Shown one piece after another: positions 1-3,703 of a stretch of 5,234 bases of DNA; position 1 is the stretch's first letter, and every line of letters starts with the position of its first letter. Where the stretch lies: contig DLXZ01000088.1 of NCBI GenBank assembly GCA_003448675.1, forward strand, positions 1 through 5,234, in the 5' to 3' direction. Origin of the DNA: Porticoccaceae bacterium (GTDB taxonomy: Bacteria > Pseudomonadota > Gammaproteobacteria > Pseudomonadales > Porticoccaceae). The notes beneath the pieces are model-generated. The model made no database searches. It saw only the letters and a list, made by a program, of their open reading frames with translations, and was not told the DNA's origin. The position numbers were made by a program, and so were the translations under genes.

Positions 1-270
1 GAAGCCATGGAACACCCGCACCTGCGCGAGCGGGGCACCGTACGCACGGTAACTGAGCGCGAGTTCGGTACTTTTGATATGCCGGGTATGCCACTGCGGT
101 TTTCCGCCTACGCCAATGACCTGGATCTGCAGGCGCCGTACTTGGGTGAGCATAACCGCGATGTACTATCGAACTTTTTATCCTATGACGAGGCGAGAAT
201 TGAAGAGCTGGAACAAGCGGGAGTTCTGGTGGCCGAGTCGCTGCCCGGTCAGCAAACCGGCACCGCTTAG
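1..270 (+). CDS. CaiB/BaiF family (class III) CoA-transferase, C-terminal fragment
   Basis: The reading frame is open from the left edge, so only the last 89 residues are present; the ATG at position 7 is internal. The segment reads like the C-terminal end of class III CoA-transferases. It has the 'EHPHLRERG' stretch, then a PGMPLRFS segment, then 'APYLGEHNRDVL', and ends in a helix rich in Glu and Leu (YDEARIEELEQAGVL). Family members move CoA between an acyl-CoA donor and a free carboxylate in the cytoplasm, using an aspartyl-CoA intermediate. The catalytic Asp lies in the missing N-terminal part, so activity cannot be judged, nor can substrate. The gene ends 56 bases before the stop codon of the convergent tetR gene. 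Its nearness to a dehydrogenase/hydratase cluster suggests a role in activating the same acid, but it lies on the far side of tetR and need not be co-transcribed. Family call is secure; specificity is unknown. Confidence 0.88.
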   Translation, partial: EAMEHPHLRERGTVRTVTEREFGTFDMPGMPLRFSAYANDLDLQAPYLGEHNRDVLSNFLSYDEARIEELEQAGVLVAESLPGQQTGTA

Positions 271-278
271 CTGCTATC

Positions 279-296
279 TAGCGAGACGGCTTGCTA
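279..296. terminator. Possible terminator hairpin between convergent genes
   Basis: TAGCGAG (279-285) and CTTGCTA (290-296) form a 7-bp stem with one G-T pair around the loop ACGG, starting 8 bases after the CoA-transferase stop. No T-run follows on either strand, so it is not a canonical Rho-independent terminator. Its place between two convergent stop codons is the main argument for a role in ending transcription. Confidence 0.3.
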
Positions 297-326
297 TGGT
301 ATAAGGACTCTCTGGGTGTCGAAAAA

Positions 327-962
327 TTAATCTTTGCGAACGTCGCTGGTGAGTCCTTTGGTGAACATATTGGCCATCTCGTTGCCGACTTCCCTGGTGG
401 TCATCCCTCCGCCAATTTGATACCAGCGTGTCATCCAGTTGATAGCGCCAAATATGGTAAACGCCGCAATTTTGGAATCGCAGGCCCTGATCGAACCGTC
501 GGTTATGCCATCTTCAATCATCTGCCGCATGGTGGCATCGAGCTGGATGTAAAAGGGTTCGATCTGAGACAGATATTTCTCGGATAGGGGCTCCGGTCCC
601 GGTTGCGACAGGCAGCGGCCAAACTCGTCATCAAATACGTTGGTAAAAACGTGAATAAAGCGGCTGACCTTGTCGAGACCGGATTCTCCCGTGCGCTGAA
701 TCTCCTCGATCTGTTCCAGTAACCGAGTGATCGCCGTCAGCAGACATTGAAAGAGAATGTCCTCCTTATTATCGATGTAGTAGTACAAGGTCGGCTTGGT
801 GACCTGGAGTTCTTCGGCCAGATCATTCAGCGACGTTTGCCGAAATCCGTTTTGGTTAAACAGGCGAGCCGCTGTCTTCAAAATGGCCAGTCGTTTTAAT
901 TCGTGTTGAACGGCCTTGCTTTGTATGGCTTTGCCCCAGCGGGATCGCGTGGATTTGTTCAT
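327..962 (-). CDS. TetR/AcrR family transcriptional regulator
   Basis: This 211-residue protein has the usual TetR length. After a basic N-terminal extension of about 24 residues comes the DNA-binding domain (about 26-74). Its helix-turn-helix runs from roughly T43 to Y62, with the family signature 'TKPTLYYYIDNKEDIL' (55-70) at the recognition helix and helix 4. The rest is a helical ligand-binding and dimerisation region of the type that lets an effector release the protein from DNA; I cannot assign its ligand. The start is the ATG at 962-960, the only Met ahead of the DNA-binding domain. No clear Shine-Dalgarno sequence precedes it. The gene is divergent from the MaoC/acyl-CoA dehydrogenase cluster, and a 35-base palindrome begins six bases upstream of its start codon. 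Autorepression and control of the cluster, possibly through an acyl-CoA, are therefore likely. Those functional statements are inference; the family call is firm. Confidence 0.93.
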   Translation of the reverse strand: MNKSTRSRWGKAIQSKAVQHELKRLAILKTAARLFNQNGFRQTSLNDLAEELQVTKPTLYYYIDNKEDILFQCLLTAITRLLEQIEEIQRTGESGLDKVSRFIHVFTNVFDDEFGRCLSQPGPEPLSEKYLSQIEPFYIQLDATMRQMIEDGITDGSIRACDSKIAAFTIFGAINWMTRWYQIGGGMTTREVGNEMANMFTKGLTSDVRKD

Positions 963-968
963 GGTGCG

Positions 969-1003
969 TGGGATCGGTTGGATTGCACATCCAGTTTATC
1001 CCA
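969..1003. promoter_or_regulatory. Nested palindrome, candidate TetR operator
   Basis: Outer arms TGGGAT (969-974) and ATCCCA (998-1003) and inner arms TGGAT (979-983) and ATCCA (989-993) share the same centre, base 986. The spacers between arms can add three G-T pairs. Outer and inner half-sites on each side start 10 bases apart on the left and mirror each other on the right, about one DNA turn. This is the geometry expected for a TetR-type dimer site, or for two overlapping dimers. It lies six bases upstream of the tetR start codon, so it is well placed for autorepression. Binding by this TetR is inferred. Confidence 0.5.
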
Positions 1004-1021
1004 TCCGGCGACTTTTCGCAC
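993..1021 (-). promoter_or_regulatory. Weak candidate tetR promoter
   Basis: On the minus strand, GTGCGA (1021-1016) and TAAACT (998-993) are 17 bases apart and match the sigma70 -35 and -10 consensus at 3 and 4 of 6 positions. Transcription would start near 986, in the centre of the nested palindrome. The match is weak; the overlap with the palindrome is what makes it worth listing. Confidence 0.22.
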
Positions 1022-1209
1022 TTATGAGTAACAGTTCTTACCCAGAGGTAGCATCGCGCCGCCTCTTTCGCTGAACAGGAAGGGAATACGCGGCCATAAA
1101 GGATTGTGACCAGGTTATCCTTATCGCAAATGCCGGCGTGATTACGGTGATGTTTCTCCGATGTAAAATTGTTCCCTGTGACACGTTTACTTGCCAGTAA
1201 CTATTGCCC

Positions 1210-1238
1210 TTGAGTTAGTCGCGCAGCGGGGATACATT
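1210..1238 (+). promoter_or_regulatory. Candidate sigma70 promoter of the MaoC/dehydrogenase cluster
   Basis: TTGAGT (1210-1215) and TACATT (1233-1238) each match the sigma70 hexamers at 4 of 6 positions and are separated by exactly 17 bases. Transcription would start near 1245, leaving a leader of about 48 bases before the ATG at 1293. A rival -10-like TAAAAT at 1164-1169 has no good -35 partner. Confidence 0.35.
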
Positions 1239-1262
1239 GTGCGGATTTGCCGACGATCGCTG

Positions 1263-1274
1263 GCAGGTGCCTGC
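1263..1274. repeat. Short palindrome in the leader of the MaoC cluster
   Basis: GCAGG (1263-1267) and CCTGC (1270-1274) are perfect inverted arms around TG, ending 18 bases before the ATG at 1293. It could be an operator half-site pair or a small leader hairpin. The same two arms recur around six bases at 2255-2270 ahead of the dehydrogenase gene. Confidence 0.35.
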
Positions 1275-1292
1275 AGACAAGCAACACAGGTA

Positions 1293-1742
1293 ATGACAGA
1301 AAACACACATAATAGTAGTAGCGATACCTTCACCCCTTACACCGTGGATGTAGAGTTATGGCAGCTTAAGTTTTTTGCCAAGGCCGTTGGCGAGACAAAT
1401 CCGATTTATTACGATGAAGAGGCGGCAAAATCGGCAGGCTATCGTTCGATTATGGCACCTCCCACTTATGCGGTGACTTTGAGTTCCGCTGTCCCCGACC
1501 CCTTTGTCAGGCCCAGGGCTATGGGTATGGATCTGACAAAGCTGTTGCACACCCGGCAACGTTTTGACTATTTTGAGCCGATATTTGGCCGCGATCGCAT
1601 CACTTTTGCGCCTAAAATCGTTGATGCGTACGAAAAGGCCCGGGGCAGGTTTCGCTTTATGGTCGAGGAAACGCTGGTGACTAACCAGTTCGGTGTCAGG
1701 GTGGCGCTATTAAAACAAACACTGGTCGAGCAACGAACATGA
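1293..1742 (+). CDS. MaoC-like single-hotdog protein (FAS1-like dehydratase type) lacking the catalytic pair
   Basis: This 149-residue protein resembles the N-terminal MaoC/FAS1-like dehydratase hotdog domain. The signature segment 'FFAKAVGETNPIYYDEEAAKSAGY' (27-50) is followed by 'IMAPPTY' (53-59), then a second half with the 'RFDYFEPIFGRDRITF' strand region. Catalytic hydratases of this fold carry Asp and His in a D-x-N-P-x-H motif. Here the matching residues are E34 and Y39, so the subunit is probably structural or substrate-binding and needs a catalytic partner. The next gene, which keeps both residues, is the obvious one. The ATG at 1293 was chosen because homology begins shortly after it and it follows a possible promoter; its Shine-Dalgarno sequence is poor (AGG ending two bases before). 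Fold and family are well supported. A heteromer is inferred from known split hotdog pairs such as mycobacterial HadA/HadB. Confidence 0.82.
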   Translation: MTENTHNSSSDTFTPYTVDVELWQLKFFAKAVGETNPIYYDEEAAKSAGYRSIMAPPTYAVTLSSAVPDPFVRPRAMGMDLTKLLHTRQRFDYFEPIFGRDRITFAPKIVDAYEKARGRFRFMVEETLVTNQFGVRVALLKQTLVEQRT

Positions 1743-1791
1743 CCTTCGCGGCCGCGGTGGACAAGTATGAAAGTAACAGGGAGCGAGCCGG

Positions 1792-2247
1792 GTGCCCGGC
1801 CCGAAACGGACGGTCGATATGCCGTACATCGCGTTTCCCGATATAGCGGTTGGGGATATTCTCCCGCCGCTCACCAAGGGTCCGCTGACGCGGGCGACCC
1901 TGGCCTATTTTTGCGGTGCTTCCAACGACCACAATCCAGTGCATGTGGACAGTGATTATGCTCGCGCCGTTGGCAAGGATGATGTGTTTGCCCACGGCAT
2001 GCTGAGCATGGCCTACCTGGGTCAGATGTTGACTGGATGGGTGCCCCAGCGAGCTATTGCGAGCTTTGAAGTGAAATTTGCCGCCATCGTACACGTGGGT
2101 GATGTGATCACCTGTGAGGGTGAGGTGGTGGAAAAAATTCCCACGGAAGCCGGTATCGATTTCCGCCTGAAGCTGCGCGCTTTGGACCAGGACGGAGAGG
2201 TTAAACTCAGTGGCGAGGCCGTGGTCCGCCAGTCCTCGTCTTTATGA
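1792..2247 (+). CDS. MaoC-family enoyl-CoA hydratase/dehydratase with catalytic Asp and His
   Basis: This is a single-hotdog MaoC protein of 151 residues from the GTG at 1792. The R-hydratase motif is intact in the segment 'YFCGASNDHNPVHVD' (39-53): D46 and H51 are the expected catalytic residues, although the Gly that usually precedes the Asp is Asn here (N45). 'FAHGMLSMAYLGQ' (66-78) is the conserved segment after it. The likely reaction is addition of water to a trans-2-enoyl-CoA, or the reverse. The GTG is preceded by AGGGAG at 1778-1783 with an 8-base gap, a good ribosome site. The in-frame ATG at 1819 (starting MPYIAFPDIAVGD) is an alternative, because hotdog homology starts about there. 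It lies 49 bases after the preceding gene, whose protein lacks these residues, so the two probably form one enzyme. Substrate is unknown. Confidence 0.88.
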   Translation: MPGPKRTVDMPYIAFPDIAVGDILPPLTKGPLTRATLAYFCGASNDHNPVHVDSDYARAVGKDDVFAHGMLSMAYLGQMLTGWVPQRAIASFEVKFAAIVHVGDVITCEGEVVEKIPTEAGIDFRLKLRALDQDGEVKLSGEAVVRQSSSL

Positions 2248-2254
2248 ATATTCG

Positions 2255-2270
2255 GCAGGTCACCGCCTGC
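2255..2270 (+). repeat. Intercistronic hairpin before the acyl-CoA dehydrogenase gene
   Basis: GCAGG (2255-2259) and CCTGC (2266-2270) pair across TCACCG, with an added T-G pair that leaves a CACC tetraloop. The hairpin sits 8 to 23 bases after the MaoC stop and 29 bases before the next ATG. It has no T-run, so it is more likely an RNA-stability or attenuation element than a terminator, if it does anything. Confidence 0.35.
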
Positions 2271-2299
2271 GTCAATTGTCAGTATAAAACGGAGACCCC

Positions 2300-3445
2300 A
2301 TGACCCCCTATCAATCGCAATGGATGGACGAAAACCTGGAGGTTTTCCGTCGCTCAGTCAGCCAGTTTGTCGAAACTGAAATGCTTCCCTATGACGAAAA
2401 ATGGCGTGAACAACAGCACCTGGACAAGGATCTATGGCGCAAGGCGGGAGCTCAGGGTTTTTTATGCACCGACATTCCGGATCAGTACGGTGGCGGCGGG
2501 GCTGATTTTCGCTATGAGGCGGTATTTTACGAGGAGCAGTGGCGCCGCGGACTCAGTGGCATGGGGCAGGGGGTTCACAGTATTAGCGCCCACTACATTC
2601 TTAATCATGGCACCGAAGAGCAGAAGCATCGCTGGCTGCCAAAAATGGCCAGCGGCGAGATGATTGGCGCCATCGCCATGACCGAGCCGGGTACCGGTTC
2701 CGATTTGCAGGGCATCGTCACCCGCGCCGTCAAGGATGGTGACCACTATGTGGTAAACGGCTCCAAGATTTTTATCACCAACGGTTATCTGTGCGAGTTG
2801 CTGGTGCTGGTGGTCAGAACCGATCCCAATGCCGGCAGCAAGGGTTTGTCCCTGCTGGTGCTGGAGACCGAGGGGCTGGAGGGTTTTCGAGTTGGCCGCA
2901 AGCTGAAAAAGCTGGGTCAGAAAGCCCAGGACACCTGCGAACTGTTTTTCGAGGATGTGCGGGTTCATGAAAGTCAGTTGCTGGGTGGGGTAGAAGGCCA
3001 GGGTTTTATCCAGCTGATGAGTGATTTGCCCTATGAACGCTCCACGGTTGGTGTGCAGGCGATCGCCAGCATGGAGGGTACGCTGGAGGAGACGGTCAGG
3101 TACGTCAAGGAGCGTCATGCCTTTGGCAAGGCCCTGATCGAACAACAAAATACCCGTTTCAAACTGGCGGAGCTGTATGCTCAGGTGCGTGCGGCGCGCA
3201 TTTTTATGGATCGCTGCATCGAGGACGTGGTTAGCGGGCGCCTGGATAATGTCACCGCTTCCATGAGCAAATGGTGGCTCACCGAGTTGCAACAGAAAGT
3301 TGTCGATGAGTGTCTACAATTACATGGCGGCTACGGATATATGGATGAGTACCTGGTGTGTCGGATGTATGCTGATGCCCGGGTCGCGCGCATCTATGCC
3401 GGCACCAGTGAAATCATGCTTGAGGTTATCGCCAGAGATTTATAG
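2300..3445 (+). CDS. Acyl-CoA dehydrogenase (LCAD/isovaleryl-type active site)
   Basis: The 381-residue length is normal for a soluble FAD-dependent acyl-CoA dehydrogenase, which makes the alpha-beta double bond of an acyl-CoA and passes electrons to electron-transfer flavoprotein. Domains run in the usual order: N-terminal helical region, middle beta region with the flavin-contact motif 'MTEPGTGSD' (127-135), and C-terminal helical region with 'LHGGYGYM' (341-348) and an 'IYAGTSEI' end (365-372). The Glu seen in medium- and short-chain enzymes at the YEGT position is Ala (A367). Instead E246, in 'LPYERS', sits where long-chain and isovaleryl-CoA dehydrogenases carry their catalytic Glu. The ATG at 2300 follows GGAGA (2291-2295) by four bases. 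The gene is 52 bases after the catalytic MaoC gene and likely in the same operon. The true substrate (branched, cyclic or long-chain) cannot be told from the sequence. Confidence 0.95.
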   Translation: MTPYQSQWMDENLEVFRRSVSQFVETEMLPYDEKWREQQHLDKDLWRKAGAQGFLCTDIPDQYGGGGADFRYEAVFYEEQWRRGLSGMGQGVHSISAHYILNHGTEEQKHRWLPKMASGEMIGAIAMTEPGTGSDLQGIVTRAVKDGDHYVVNGSKIFITNGYLCELLVLVVRTDPNAGSKGLSLLVLETEGLEGFRVGRKLKKLGQKAQDTCELFFEDVRVHESQLLGGVEGQGFIQLMSDLPYERSTVGVQAIASMEGTLEETVRYVKERHAFGKALIEQQNTRFKLAELYAQVRAARIFMDRCIEDVVSGRLDNVTASMSKWWLTELQQKVVDECLQLHGGYGYMDEYLVCRMYADARVARIYAGTSEIMLEVIARDL

Positions 3446-3518
3446 AAGTGGGGGCTGGTTGCGGTCGGCGGTCGACTCATGGATCTCCCGATCTTTGCCC
3501 GGCAGGCGATAACAGTGC

Positions 3519-3546
3519 GTCGCGTCGGCGACCGTTCGTTTGTTTT
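3519..3546 (+). terminator. Weak Rho-independent terminator candidate after the acyl-CoA dehydrogenase
   Basis: GTCGC (3519-3523) and GCGAC (3528-3532) form a 5-bp GC-rich stem around GTCG, followed by a T-rich tail (3535-3546, nine of twelve T). The stem is short and the tail interrupted. Its place, 74 bases after the stop codon and upstream of the next promoter, fits the end of the operon. Confidence 0.35.
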
Positions 3547-3581
3547 AGGCTACCTTTCGGATGATCCACCTGTTTGCGATG

Positions 3582-3611
3582 TTGCGTGTTATTCCGGCCA
3601 GTCTCTATACT
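3582..3611 (+). promoter_or_regulatory. Candidate sigma70 promoter of the GGDEF/EAL gene
   Basis: TATACT (3606-3611) matches the -10 consensus at 5 of 6 bases. TTGCGT (3582-3587), 18 bases upstream, keeps the TTG of the -35. Transcription would start around 3618, giving a leader of about 85 bases before the ATG at 3704. Confidence 0.42.
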
Positions 3612-3625
3612 CGAAGAAGGACTGG
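3598..3625. promoter_or_regulatory. Inverted repeat bracketing the -10 box
   Basis: CCAGTC (3598-3603) and GACTGG (3620-3625) are perfect inverted arms 22 bases apart, about two DNA turns, and enclose the -10 hexamer and likely start point. A repressor bound here would block the promoter. The arms are only six bases long, so chance is possible. Confidence 0.32.
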
Positions 3626-3703
3626 TGAAATCGCAAACGGGGTGCTTTCGGTTTCATATATTTCGACTTGTAACAGCCACGGAGGACATTGATACTGGTG
3701 ACG

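Larger units (their letters stand above)
963..1292. other. Divergent intergenic control region
   Basis: This 330-base stretch between the divergent tetR and MaoC genes has no convincing gene. It contains the nested palindrome at 969-1003, an inverted repeat AAGGAT (1099-1104) / ATCCTT (1117-1122), GTAAA (1163-1167) / TTTAC (1186-1190), a possible sigma70 promoter at 1210-1238 and a palindrome at 1263-1274. The frame of the downstream MaoC gene stays open back to a TTG at 1191. The 34 extra residues that would be added are Arg/Ala-rich and do not resemble the hotdog family, so I treat that part as noncoding. The region between about 1010 and 1095 shows nothing I can interpret beyond AGAGG (1044-1048) / CCTCT (1062-1066). 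Confidence 0.6.

Noticed and set aside
1104..1120. TGTGA at 1105-1109 and 1177-1181 as possible CRP half-sites.
   Set aside because: Neither has a matching TCACA half-site at the required spacing.
1191..1292. N-terminal extension of the first MaoC protein from TTG 1191.
   Set aside because: The added 34 residues do not look like the hotdog family, no ribosome site precedes the TTG, and a possible promoter (1210-1238) lies inside it.
1739..1843. Short frame starting in the ATGA overlap of the first MaoC stop codon, and another starting at ATG 1767.
   Set aside because: Both run into the catalytic MaoC gene in the wrong frames and show no family signal. I considered a frameshift joining them to the second MaoC protein, but its hotdog domain is complete from about 1819.
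2462..3292. Long open frame on the minus strand (276 codons).
   Set aside because: It lies wholly inside the acyl-CoA dehydrogenase gene, which has full-length family motifs. The antisense product has no recognisable domain.
3395..3406. Loss of the YEGT Glu as a sign of a dead acyl-CoA dehydrogenase.
   Set aside because: The enzyme has Glu at the alternative long-chain/isovaleryl position (E246), and all other motifs are intact.
3461..3474. Tandem repeat of GCGGTCG after the acyl-CoA dehydrogenase gene.
   Set aside because: Only two 7-base copies in GC-rich sequence; no supporting structure or function.
3446..3703. Small minus-strand frames in and beyond the gap after the acyl-CoA dehydrogenase gene.
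   Set aside because: They overlap the promoter and start of the GGDEF/EAL gene and lack a ribosome site or recognisable protein features.
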